Assembly (NCBI RefSeq): GCF_032452875.1
Contig: NC_083878.1
Coordinates: forward strand, 61,275,378 to 61,339,377
Reading direction: 5' to 3'
From: Bos javanicus
Taxonomy: Eukaryota; Chordata; Mammalia; Artiodactyla; Bovidae
DNA: 64,000 nt
The notes beneath the pieces are model-generated. The model was not told the origin of the DNA. It saw only the letters and a program-made list of their open reading frames with translations, and did no database searches. The stretch's first letter is position 1, and every line of letters begins with the position of its first letter. Of the stretch, positions 34,213-44,794 are shown one piece after another. The translations under genes were made by a program, and so were the position numbers.

Positions 34213-34397
34213 TTAATAGGTAATCTTTAAAATAATAGAAAATCTTTTAAAAAATGTATTTGTGCCTAGTTCATTGATTCCCTGACTCACTCACAGCCCA
34301 TTCTTCATTGCAGTTTTAGGTTAAATGACTAGAGGGATTTGAAAGTCACAGTGAGGAGTCACTTTTAGGTAAAAAAGATATTTCATAGTTCATTTTA

Positions 34398-34511
34398 GGA
34401 CTTCCTTTGTGGTGTAGTGGTTAAGGCTCCACACTTCCACTGCAAAGGGTATGGGTTCTGTCCCTAGTCAGGGAAATTCCACATGCCTTGCATTGCAAGA
34501 AAGAATAAAAA
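34398..34511 (+). mobile_element. CHR-type tRNA SINE, sense
   Basis: GGACTTCCTTTGTGG head, a GTAGTGGTTAAG A box and a 'ggttctgtccc' B box, ending in an A-rich tail. Perfect 11 bp duplication AGTTCATTTTA (34387-34397 and 34512-34522). Confidence 0.88.
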
Positions 34512-34754
34512 AGTTCATTTTAATATAAGCTAGGTCAATAAGTTAAAAGAGCTATCATTTATTCTAAAGTAAATTCCATCCTAGATTGGGAATACTGTTT
34601 TTATTTACTTCTTCATATTAAGTAGAGCTGAGCCAAATTTGTTGATTTTTATGACCTGGAAATTTTTCAGCATGGACTTTGTATGGGTAATTATTTAAAG
34701 AACCATGCTTTGCTAGATACATGGTTGTTTATATAACAATTTGTTAATCAGATA

Positions 34755-34979
34755 GTTGGGCTTCCCGGGTTGGGCAAGTGGTAAAGAACCCACCAGCCAG
34801 TGCAGGAGAGGTAAGAGACATGGGTTTGATCCCTGAGTTGGGGAGATCCCCTGGAGGAGAAAATGGCAACTCCTCTAGTATTCTTCCCTGGAGAATCCCA
34901 TGGACAGAGGAGCCTGGTGGGCTATAGTCCATAGGATCATAAAGAGCTAGCATGACTAACGTGACTTAGCATGCACACA
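34755..34979 (+). mobile_element. Bov-tA SINE, sense, with head insertion
   Basis: Head 'gggcttcccgggttgggcaag' and B box 'gggtttgatccctgag', body to 'gcatgactaacgtgacttag'. The head is longer than usual around the anticodon arm ('cagtgcaggagaggtaagagac'-type text). No clear duplication. Confidence 0.85.
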
Positions 34980-35305
34980 ACTGGATGGTTAATAAAAAAT
35001 AAGAAATTACGTCCTTCATGTTTCTTACTAGTCTTCTCACAGGAGGAGTAAATATACAAATCTTAATTTTGTGAGGTTGATGATTTTAATTGTTTAGCAT
35101 TAACATCCTTTTGTCAAATGGGGGCATCATTGGTCTTTCTTAAGTAAGCTGTGTGGCAAGAGTGATTTCCTTATTAAACTCAAATTATATTAACGTAAAT
35201 AATGTTCTCCTTTCACCTTATTTTATAAGGCTTCTATTTACCTCTATAGCCAGCACTCTTGTTAGCAATATTTAAAGTCCAGAAAGTTTTAGTAGTTTTA
35301 TCAGG
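34980..35305. other. Intron, nothing recognised
   Basis: AT-rich intron between SINE and BovB copies. Confidence 0.35.
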
Positions 35306-35668
35306 TCAGTTCAGTTGCTCAGCTGTGTCCAGCTCTTTGCGATCCCATGGACTGCAGCACGCCAAGCTTCCCTGTCCATCACCAGATCCCGAAGCTTACT
35401 CAAACTCATGTCCATCAAGTCGGTGATGCCATCCAACCATCTCATCCTCTGTTGTCCCCTTCTCCTCCCAACTTCAGTCCTTCCCAGAATCAGGGTCTTT
35501 TCCAGTGAGTCAGTTCTTCCCATTAAGTAGCCAAAGTATAGCATCAGGCCTTCCAATGAATATTCAGGACTGATTTCCTTTAGGATTGACTTATTGGATC
35601 TCCTTGCAGTCCAAGGGACTCTCAAGAGTCTTCTCCAGCACCACAGTTCAAAGCATTAATTCTTCAGT
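35306..35668 (-). mobile_element. BovB 3' fragment, antisense
   Basis: The minus-strand open stretch 35311-35625 holds VPWTARRSNKSILKEI, DSLEKTLILGRTE and WLDGITDLMDMSLSKL; a short internal deletion removes part of the KLKLQYFGHL segment. First of three BovB copies in a row. Confidence 0.92.
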
Positions 35669-35701
35669 TTTCAATTATATTAACCTCCAAAGTTACCATC
35701 A

Positions 35702-36988
35702 GTTCAGTTCAGTTGCTCAGTTCAGTCAGTCAGTTCAGTTGCTAAGTCGTGTCTGACCCTTTGTGATCCCATGGACTGCAGCACGCCAGGCTTCCCTGTC
35801 CATCACCAACTCCTGGAGCTTGCTCAAACTCATGTCTATCAAGTCAGTGATGCCATCCAACCACCTCATCCTTTGTCGTCTCCTTCTCCTCCTGCCTTCA
35901 ATCTTTTCTAGGATCAGGGTCTTTTCCAGTGAGTCACTTCTTCCCATCAGGTGGCCAAAGTATTGGACCTTCAGTTTCAGCATCAGCCCTTCCAGTGAAT
36001 ATTCAGGATTGATTTCCTTTAGGATTGACTGGTTTGATCTCCTTGCAGTCCAAGGGACTTTCAAGAGTCTTCCCCAACAGCACAGTTCAAAAGCATCAAT
36101 CCTTCAGTGCTCAGCTTTTTTTATGGTCCGACTCTCACATCCATACATGACTGTTGGAAAAATCATAGCTTTGACTAGATGGACCTTTGTTAGCAAAGTA
36201 ATGTCTCTGCTTTTTAATATACTGTCTAGGTTTGTCATAGCTTTTCTTCCAAGGAGCAAGCACCTTTTAATTTCATGGCTGCAGTCACCATCTGCAGTGA
36301 TTTGGAGCCCCAAAAAATAAAGTGTGTCACAGTTTCCATTGTTTCCCCATCTATTTGCCACGAAGTGATGGGACTGGATGCCATGATCTTCGTTTTTTGA
36401 ATATTGAGTTTTAAGCCAGCTTTTTCACTCTCCTCTTTCATCAAGAGGCTTATTAGTTCCTCTTCGGTTTCTGCCATAAGGGTGGTGTCTTCTGCATATC
36501 CGAGGTTATTGATATTTCTCCCGGCAGTCTTGATTCCAGCTTGTGCTTCATCCAGCCTAGCATTTCACATGAAGTATTCAGCATATGAGTTAAATAAGCA
36601 GGGTGACAGTATACAGCCTTGACGTACTCCTTTCCCAATTTGGAACCAGTCTGTTGTTCCATGTCCAGTTCTAACTGTTGCTTCTTGACCTGCATACAGA
36701 TTTGTCAGGAGGCAGGTAAGGTGGTCTAGCATTTCCATCTCTTTGAAAATTTTCCACAGTTTGTTGTGATCCACACAGTCAAAGGCTTTGGTGTAGTCAA
36801 TAAAGCAGATGTTTTTCTGGAACTCTGTTGCTTTTTCTGTAATCCAACGGATGTTGGCAACTTGATCTCTGGTTCCTTTGCCTTTTTAAAATCCAGCTTG
36901 AACATCTTTAAGTTCATGGTTCACATACTGTTGAAGCCTTGCTTGGAGAATTTTGAATATTCCTTTGTAAGCATGTGAGATGAGTGCA
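35702..36988 (-). mobile_element. BovB LINE fragment, antisense, 1.29 kb
   Basis: An irregular tail of repeated TTCAG/TCAGTCAG units (35702-35740), then the BovB C-terminal and polymerase segments on the minus strand in several broken frames (35735-36064, 36104-36361, 36565-36774: MDHNKLWKIFKEMEMLDH, GVRQGCILSPCLFNSYAEY). A perfect 13 bp duplication AAAGTTACCATCA flanks it (35689-35701 and 36989-37001), which fixes both ends and shows 5' truncation. Confidence 0.95.
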
Positions 36989-37001
36989 AAAGTTACCATC
37001 A

Positions 37002-37386
37002 CAAAATGTGATTGTTACCAATAAAAGAAAATGACATGGTTTTAAGAATAATGAAAAGCTTAGGATAAAAGTCTTATTATGAGTCTCTGTTTTGCTGTCA
37101 TCATTGTTGTTTTAAGTATCTGAACAAGAGGGGAAGACCAAGTAAATGCTTAAGATTTAAAACGCACTTCTCCATACTCCCATGCATCTAACTGACCTAA
37201 TAATATTCAAAAGTAGTCATCACTAATTAGAAGATATTTTGAGCAAAATCCAAATTACATACTAATGTGTGCTATTGCTACCAACCCCTGATGTCTGTAA
37301 TAACTCTAAATCTGTTTTGCCATCATTAAATCTAGGTAAGAAGTACATTTGAATATGGTTATCACTCCACTAAAATGGATATGATT
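37002..37386. other. Intron, nothing recognised
   Basis: Single-copy-looking intron between two BovB copies. Confidence 0.35.
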
Positions 37387-37879
37387 CAGTTCAGTTCAAT
37401 TGCTCAGCTGTGTCCGACTCTTTGCGACCCCATGAACCGCAGCACACCAGGCCTCCCTGTCCATCACCAACTCCTGGAGTTTACTCAGACTCATGTTCAT
37501 TGAGTCAGCAATGCCATCTAACCATCTCATCCTCTGTCGTCCGCTTTTCCTCCTGCTTTCAGTCTTTCCCAGCATCAGGGTCTTTTCAAATGAGTCAGCT
37601 CTTCGCATCAGATGGCCAAAGTATGGGAGTTTCGTCTTCAACATCAGTCCTTCCAATGAACACCCAGGACTGATCTTGTTTAGGATGGACTGGTCGGATC
37701 TCCTTGCAGTCCAAGGGATTCTCAAGAGTCTTCTCCAACACCACAGTTCAAAAGCATCAATTCTTCGGTGCTCAGCTTTCTTTATAGTCCACTCTCACAT
37801 CCATACATGACCACTGGGGAAACCATAGCCTTGACTAGATGGACCTTTGTTGAAAAAGTAATGTCTCTGCTTTTTAATA
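37387..37879 (-). mobile_element. BovB 3' fragment, antisense
   Basis: TTCAGTTCAGTTCAATTGCTCAG tail region on the left, then 37396-37725 on the minus strand with IPWTARRSDQSILNKI, YFGHLMRRADSFEKTLML and WLDGIADSMNMSLSKL. A short ATATGAT repeat at the two ends may be the duplication. Confidence 0.92.
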
Positions 37880-37894
37880 TGATGACTGTATTTT

Positions 37895-37999
37895 TTTTTT
37901 GCCTCTCCTTGTGGCTTGTGGGATCTTAGTTCCTTGACCAGGGAATGAACCGGGTGCCTGCAATGAAAGTTCGAAGTTGTAACCAGGGAATTCCTGACT
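37895..37999 (-). mobile_element. CHR-type tRNA SINE, antisense
   Basis: Starts with the T-run and 'cttgtgggatcttagttcc', then 'ttgaccagggaatgaacc' and the reversed head 'aaccagggaattcc'. Perfect 10 bp duplication ACTGTATTTT (37885-37894 and 38000-38009). It lies 468 bases upstream of the first EHBP1 exon in the window. Confidence 0.88.
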
Positions 38000-38009
38000 A
38001 CTGTATTTT

Positions 38010-38467
38010 AAAAAACTATTATTTTGATCTCTCCATTACTAACAATTTATGCTACAGTTAGACTTAAAAATACATTATTTTTGATCTACTCAGAAAAGAA
38101 CTACATTTGTAGATGATTGCACTGGGGGAAAAATTTTTTTTAGGATTTTAGAGTTATATAGATATTTAGCCTTAAGTATTTAAATACTTTAATATTTCCA
38201 TCAGTGTAGCTCTTGGCCTATTCTTATGTATAGGGTTAAAATATTGCCTATCTACCTCTCTGTCAGGCAGACTCCATAGGCTACAGCTGAAGATAATAGC
38301 TTAAGATTCATGTCTCATTTCTTATAGGTTACAGTTGTCTTTAAGTGACAGTTTTGAAGGACTTAAACTGACATCAAAGTATTCAAATGATCTGGTTAGG
38401 TCAATTAATGTTAATTTTCATTTTCCAGTAAATTCTTTTAATGTTTTCTTCTTTTCTTTTTTTCTAG
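38010..38467 (+). other. EHBP1: Intron end with splice acceptor of exon A
   Basis: No repeat recognised. The last 30 bases are a strong pyrimidine tract (TTTTCTTCTTTTC...TTTTTTTCTAG) ending in the AG at 38466-38467. Confidence 0.75.
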
Positions 38468-38646
38468 CCGAGTCCTATACCAAGTCCTATTTTGGGACGA
38501 AAGCCGAATGCTAGTCAGTCGTTACTTGTTTGGTGCAAAGAAGTTACAAAAAACTATCGGGGAGTGAAAATCACCAATTTTACTACATCGTGGAGGAATG
38601 GTTTATCTTTTTGTGCAATATTACACCACTTTAGACCAGATTTAAT
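38468..38646 (+). CDS. EHBP1: EHBP1 exon A: start of calponin-homology domain
   Basis: 179 nt, entering at codon phase 0 and leaving two bases into an Ile codon. It encodes PSPIPSPILGRKPNASQ, a short Pro/Ser linker, followed by the first half of the CH domain: SLLVWCKEV, GVKITNFTTSWRNGLSFCAI and LHHFRPDL. The SW.NGL.FCA..H.FRPDL pattern is the actin-binding-type CH signature in the MICAL/EHBP group, and the whole segment is recognised as EHBP1. The acceptor is TTTTTTTCTAG and the donor AT|GTAAGT. It is the first coding exon in the window; earlier exons are upstream. In the protein this domain ties EH-domain and Rab membranes to the actin cytoskeleton (family knowledge). Confidence 0.97.
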
Positions 38647-39221
38647 GTAAGTAGAAAAACTTTCCATTCCTATAACTATTTTGCTAATAATAGTTATTTT
38701 TTAAAAATAGCATAAAATAATTTCTTATCATGTGTCCTGAAATACTTGATTTTTTTTTATTACCCATATCTCAGAACAGTTTTTCCTTCTTGATGCTGAA
38801 AAACATTTTTTTCTGTTTTCAAAGAGCTTATTTTTTTCCTTAATGTCATATAAAAAACAGACTTAAAGTTACTATGAAAACTGTGTGTGTATTAAAATGA
38901 GACAAATAAGCTTGTAGCTGTTTATATACTGACAACAAAGAATTGCCTCATGATGAATTTGGTTGTCAAGACTAGTCGCTGGTCCCCTGCCTTAACTTCT
39001 CTTTTAAATGGAAAGCTTCAGGCATTGGAACTTGTAATCACTGTTTTTATTTATTTATTTCTTTAATTTTCCACTCTATTAGTTGTGTTGATTGAATTGC
39101 TGTGAAATTGCTAGTTACTCTTTGGTGTTACTGAATGTCAGATTTTAAGATTCAGTTTGTTGTAAAAACAGCTGTTTTTATCAATTACTGTATGTACCTA
39201 CTGTGCCATTTTCTCCCTCAG
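38647..39221 (+). other. EHBP1: EHBP1 intron, 575 bp
   Basis: GTAAGT donor and TTCTCCCTCAG acceptor. No transposon is recognised in it. Confidence 0.85.
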
Positions 39222-39270
39222 TGACTACAAGTCTCTGAATCCTCAAGACATTAAAGAGAACAACAAAAAG
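39222..39270 (+). CDS. EHBP1: EHBP1 exon B: middle of calponin-homology domain
   Basis: 49 nt, too short for an ordinary ORF scan. Its first base completes the Ile codon of exon A; it then reads DYKSLNPQDIKENNKK and ends on a codon boundary. Together with exon A this gives FRPDLIDYKSLNPQDI, a conserved CH-domain core. Acceptor CCCTCAG, donor AAG|GTAAGA. The phase fits on both sides, which is strong support for the exon. Confidence 0.97.
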
Positions 39271-40904
39271 GTAAGAATTGCCAAAGGAAAAAAAATGCAT
39301 AGTTTCAATTTTGCCTTCTCTGCAGGCTTTTATTAATTTGGGGAAAGTGAGGTTGTTTTGTGAGGTCCTAACTATAGCTCACAGAAGGCAGTCTGTTCCC
39401 TGCAGTTCAAGTAGGATGCATGGTTTACTCTAGTTTGTCATGGCCTTTAAAAATCACAAATGCCAGCCTGGCATCTGATGATAATAGTGTGTAAGAGCTT
39501 CATTAACTGTTAAATATTTGTTAAGGCATGTTGCTTTTATTTAGCTTTTTAGCAAGATTTAGCTTTTAAAAAGTGCACCTCAAACTGTTGTGCTGCAAGT
39601 TCAGAAAAAGCCGTTGGGAAGGGATGAAAGCAGGAGCCTGATGAGTGTGCAAAAAAGAATGCATGTGTTCCCAGAGGCAACAAGATATGAACACTGGTTC
39701 TTTTCTTTTTTTTTTTTTTTTTCCCACTTTCCCCCCCTTTTCTGGTAAACTGTACAGTTTTTTCCACATAATTAATGTACTGAGGTCAGAGCTTCCCAAT
39801 TGGTTTGGGAAAAATGTTGATCCTTTCATTCTTGAAAGTAGCTGGATAGGGCTGAATGGGTAGAGCCCTTTGGGCCACCTGACTGTGGCTGCAGGCTGAC
39901 TTAACTGTGTACCCCCAAAGTGCAGCACAATATTGCAGTTTTCTGTGTGCGCCACATGTAAGAAAGGAGGAAGCACCTAACTCAACATATGGCAGGTACT
40001 TTAATGTTTTTTTTCTGCTGAATTGAATTCTTCAACTGAAAAGCATTGTCTTAGAGCAAGAGCTGTGGATAGACTTGAGGGGATCCTCAATCATGGCTTG
40101 GGGAAAAATTTTATTTTCTCAATTCTTTAACTGAAATTTAGCATTTTCTTCAGTTATAAATTTAGACATACCACTGTGAATTTAGGCATAACAAATCACT
40201 GTAGTATTAGCTACGCCTGAGACTTTCACCTTTAGAATCTCAGATGTTTTCATATCACTTTACAGTTGCAAACATCTACAATTACCTTTTAAGCTCATCA
40301 CTTCTTCATAATTGTAGTAGTTGGTACATCCATAAAAAGTACATTTATTGTTTCTCAAATTCCATTTCCTTTAATATTTTCAAATATTTATTTTTCAATA
40401 ATTGGTTTATTTTGTAATCATATGTATTTTATGCACATTAAAGCATTATTCTGAGAAGGGGTTCATTGCCCCAAAAATTAATGGGACAAAGTAATTAATA
40501 ATCTCTAGGTTAAATGTTTTAATTTACTCTAAATAATTAAAACCACCAGTGATAAAAAGACTATAAAGGGAAACTTGATAGAAGTTCAATCAACAGATGA
40601 TTATTTAAATCAATTTTTTCTTACTTGTGTTGCTCTCTAAAGCTAAAAATTTATATTTCCATTAAAAAAATTCTTGTTTATTTGCAAATGCATGATGCTG
40701 GCCTTAGAGAAATATATTTAAAATCAGTTTTTTAAATTGAAATATGCTACCAGAAAAGGTAATCTTTAAAAGTCAGTATAATTTTCTTTATAGGAATCAT
40801 GCGTCAAAATAAGTCATTGTCATGAATTATTTCTTATATGATTTTGAGGAACTTGTGTCTATTAAAGCCAAATGCCTTGTTTTTCATCAGTTAACTTATG
40901 TGGT
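39271..40904 (+). other. EHBP1: EHBP1 intron, left part, no repeat recognised
   Basis: Intron sequence with a long T-run at about 39705-39722 and a C-run at 39731-39737. No ruminant SINE or BovB is seen. Confidence 0.5.
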
Positions 40905-41050
40905 TGGCCCACTGGATCTGTGAACGTGGAATCCTCAGATACAGAAGGCTAACTCTACTCCACCATTTTACATCAGGGACTTGAGCATCCCAAGATTGTG
41001 GTATCTGCAGGAGGTGTTGGAATCAATCCCGGTGGATACAGGAGACAACT
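40905..41050. mobile_element. Tigger/MER2-like DNA transposon relic
   Basis: 'tgtggttggcccactggatc', 'tcctcagatacagaaggc', 'ttacatcagggacttgagca' and 'gcaggaggtgttggaatcaa' follow the well-known Tigger-type non-autonomous element ('gcggatacggagggc', 'gggacttgagcatccgcgg'), with GC-rich sites decayed. Naming is from memory of the consensus. Confidence 0.6.
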
Positions 41051-43069
41051 GTTTCCTAAAATAAGACAGTTCTTTACCTGCATTTTCTTGCATTTGAATA
41101 AACTCATTTAAATGCAGATAAGACCATTATAAAAGAAACCATTATTATTTTTTATAAAATGAAGCTTTCAAGTTACTGCTTAAAATTTTGAAAAACAGTT
41201 TTTATTTTACCTATTTATATATTTTTAAAGAGAATGAGGAATTTCATTAGGGTGTAAGTTATACTTCTTTATGTTATTTTTTTCAGAAACTTAATAATGA
41301 TGACCATACTTTGGATTTACATATTACTACAAACAGAAATATATCTCATAAAATTTTTTTCTCAGATCTTAAAGGGCAGATAATTATAGCTTTTTGAAAG
41401 AATTTTAATTTAGTTGATCCTATTCATTGCACAATTCAATACATAATTGTTGTTATACTTTCCTTTTCATCACTTTGCAACTTCTTACCTGATATCTACA
41501 TTGAGTATCAGTTGCTACCTGCATATTTATTTCCAACTTCACATGGTTCTTCCCGATAACCCCATCTGCCCTTAATTGGACTTAAAACAGGACAAGAAAC
41601 AATGCTTGTGTCTTAAGTTCCATGCAGGCAGATGCATAACAAACTGGCAGTGACTCCTTACCAATTAAATAACATTTAACAATGAATAAGACAATTTTCT
41701 GTGAAAGACCTTTTTTCCTCTACACATCAACAGCTAAGACAATAGATGATTGACCATTGCAGAAGAGGTTAAAATTCCTTTATAAAGTCCTGACCTCACT
41801 TACAAGAAACCTGGTTTGTTTTTAAATGTTTTTTTAACTGCAATTAGTGTGCATAAAATAAATTGCCACATGAAGCAAAACACCAGCAGGAGATTCCCCA
41901 CAAGGAAGCAAATCATTTTCCCAGGTCTGTAAAAAGTGCTGAATAAACAAGGTATTTACCTGTGACATCTGATCTTAACCAGTGTGTGAGTGTTTTAGAT
42001 AATTGGGAAATGTTTAGAATACTGCCTGTGGTGCTTTTCCTGATGGTCTGCAATTGATGTCTGTCAATCAAGTTGTCAGGACACGTGAAGAAGAAAATGA
42101 CTTTAATTTTCCTAAAACACGTAAAATAATGAACAGGCCGAAACATGCATACCAACTGAGCCATTCTCTCAAGTCAATATTTTGAGGTATCTATATTATA
42201 AAACATAGTGCTGTGAAAATTGAAGAGGTTTTAATATAACAATTTATTTTTCATTTTCTTTCTTACTTATTCCATAACATTTATTAAACTATAGGAAGAA
42301 TACAATACAAGGATTAAATTCGGAGGTAGAAATGCACTTTAACACGTACGTTCAAAAGACTAATGCCTTCTGAGTTGTTACATAATTTCCTAAACTTTCT
42401 TTTTAGAAAAACTTTGAATAACTATCCTATATCTAGGTTGTTACAAAGACTAGACATTTTACATCCCAAAGCAAAAACATAGCTAGAAGGTCCTTACTTT
42501 TTCCAAGAGTATATCTCAGTGTTTAGCTGTATTTTTAGTGCTTCCTAGCAACACAGCGTTGTTTTCAAGAGTTAGTTCAGCATAGTAATAATTAATTGTA
42601 AATTGAGAAACAGCTTTGATTCTTCAAAACTAGAAAAACCTGATGTGCCACAGTCATTTAAAGGCTAACAAAAGTAATACAATGCAGCCTCACATTCTAA
42701 ACTAGGTTGTCCTACTCAAAACATTTCATTCTTTCCAAAATGGATAGAGTGAAAATGCAGTCACTCTTCTCATCATGAAAATAAATCTTAATTGGGCATT
42801 TAAAAAATGTTTCTGTTTCTAGACTTAAATAGCAGTTATTTGTATTTTATACCAGGCAATCTAAGAGTTAGTTCTTTTGGAATATCAACCCGTACTTTAT
42901 CGTCACAAATCACTGCAATTACATGATCACTGAAAAGAGGTTGATAGAATAATAAAGCTCCAGATGATTTATTATTTCATTATACTTTAGTTTTTTTTAA
43001 TCACAAAAATCAATTCTAAGGTTTTATTTTTAATTTTTAACTCTCATTTTTGCTTGTTCTCATTAAACA
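41051..43069 (+). other. EHBP1: EHBP1 intron, about 2 kb without recognised repeats
   Basis: Sequence of ordinary intron composition. 41560-42170 is somewhat less AT-rich than its surroundings. No exon-like segment with matched splice sites and phase was found. Confidence 0.4.
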
Positions 43070-43200
43070 TTTTTTGAGGTATCATCACCATATAATATTA
43101 CATCAATTTCAAGTGTACCACATAATAATTTGATATTTATATACACTGTGAAATGCTCACCACGATAAGTTTAGTTAACATCTATTATTTTGTTGTTTCT
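43070..43200 (-). mobile_element. L1 3' UTR fragment, antisense
   Basis: 'tttgaggtatcatcaccata', 'tcaagtgtaccacataataa', 'aaatgctcaccacgataag' and 'gttaacatctattattttg' match the reversed L1 3' UTR. It ends only about 115 bases before exon C. Confidence 0.7.
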
Positions 43201-43314
43201 GCTGTTTTTAAAATGTGTAGGATAGTGGTGATGTTTTAAGTTTCTTCTAAAAAATTAAAATGTATGGATTGTCTTAACTCTTCAATATATCTTCTGTTTT
43301 TCTTTGCTCTGAAG

Positions 43315-44217
43315 GCATATGATGGGTTTGCCAGCATTGGAATTTCGCGACTACTGGAACCTTCTGATATGGTTTTATTAGCAATTCCTGATAAACTGAC
43401 TGTTATGACCTATCTCTATCAAATAAGGGCACATTTCAGTGGCCAAGAACTGAATGTTGTTCAAATAGAAGAAAACAGCAGTAAAAGCACGTATAAAGTT
43501 GGAAACTATGAAACAGATACAAATAGTTCTGTTGACCAGGAAAAATTTTACGCAGAGCTTAGTGACCTGAAACGGGAGCCTCCACTGCAGCAGCCTCCCA
43601 GTGGAGCGGTCGACTTCATATCCCAGGACGACTCTGTATTTGTAAATGATAGTGGAGTTGGAGAGTCAGAAAGTGAACATCAGACTCCTGATGATCACCT
43701 CAGTCCAAACACAGCTTCTCCGCACTGTCGCAGGACTAAAAGTGACACAGAACCCCAGAAGTCCCAGCAGAGCTCGGGAAGGACTTCAGGATCCGATGAC
43801 CCTGGAATATGTTACAATACAGATTCAAACCACGTACAAGTTTCGTTAGGCAAGAAGAGACTATTGAAAACAGAGACTTTAGAATTAAGTGACTTATACG
43901 TCAGTGATAAGAAGAAAGATGTGTCTCCACCCTTTATTTGTGAGGAGACAGATGAGCAAAAGCTTCAGAATCTAGACATCAGTGGTACTTTAGAGCAAGA
44001 AAAATTAGATAATTCCAGACCCATAGAATGCAGATCAGATCCTGAATCACCTGTCAAAAAACCAAGTTTATCTCCCACTCCTAAACTTGGATACCTGTAC
44101 AATAGAGATGCAGACCTTGCAAAGAAAAAACGTACTTCCCTGAGGCAGACAGAGTCTGATTCAGACGCTGATAGACCCACCTTAAATCATGCAGATCATT
44201 CTGCAAAAACAGTCCAG
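43315..44217 (+). CDS. EHBP1: EHBP1 exon C: end of CH domain and acidic linker
   Basis: 903 nt, phase 0 at both ends, 301 codons. Residues 1-43 finish the CH domain ([40 protein letters not shown]). The rest is a low-complexity, Ser/Asp/Glu-rich linker: [60 protein letters not shown] and [17 protein letters not shown], with several SP/TP sites suggesting phosphorylation (inference). No NPF motif lies in it. The acceptor is GCTCTGAAG and the donor CAG|GTAAGT. An in-frame ATG upstream at 43264 is intronic and not a start. Recognised as EHBP1 through its length; the linker is where it differs most from the human protein as I remember it. Confidence 0.97.
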
Positions 44218-44285
44218 GTAAGTGAGAATGAATACATAAATGTAGTAACTAGTCATTCTTTTTTTTTTCTCTTTGTGTTCATGTG

Positions 44286-44368
44286 ATGGTTTTGTCACTA
44301 AGTCATGTCCAACTCTTAGGACCCCATGAGTTATAGCTTACCAGGCTCCTCTGTCCATGGAATTTTTT
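44286..44368 (-). mobile_element. BovB-derived SINE remnant, antisense
   Basis: 'cactaagtcatgtccaactc', 'aggaccccatgagttatagc' and 'ccaggctcctctgtccatgg' are the reversed SINE body, only about 80 bases, 69 bases beyond the exon C donor. Confidence 0.8.
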
Positions 44369-44794
44369 GTACTCATAGAACACTTTACAAATGACTAAAC
44401 ATGAAGTATAATTTCCCACTGTAGAAAAAACTGAAATACACCTACTTTTCACTTTATATTTTAAGCCTATAAATAAATCCCAATTTCAAGATTTAAGAAT
44501 ACAGAATGTCAGCTTTTCAAATCAAAGTGTTATTAACCTATAAAAACAATATGTTACATAATAAGTCATATTTCAGTATTGCATTTAGTAAGAATGTCAT
44601 TCTTGAGATGTATAATGCCAAATTAAAATATTTCCCATCTATAGCATTTTCTTCCAATATTTTAGTTGCATTGCAATTGGCATTTTCAGTCCCATCATTA
44701 CTTCCAGTTAAAAACCCCAGTACATACAAATTTCTCCCCATGAGGGGAATATGGCACAGATTGAACCTTATAGTATTTACTGTAAGGACTTTAC
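44369..44794 (+). other. EHBP1: EHBP1 intron, nothing recognised
   Basis: AT-rich, with no assignable repeat. Confidence 0.4.

Noticed and set aside
39566..39976. 136-residue minus-strand open frame
   Set aside because: It runs through a poly-K region from a T-run and has no protein-like features; it lies in EHBP1 intron.
43264..44286. 340-codon open frame read as a complete gene
   Set aside because: Its start and end run into intron; the real coding part is exon 43315-44217, bounded by AG and GTAAGT.
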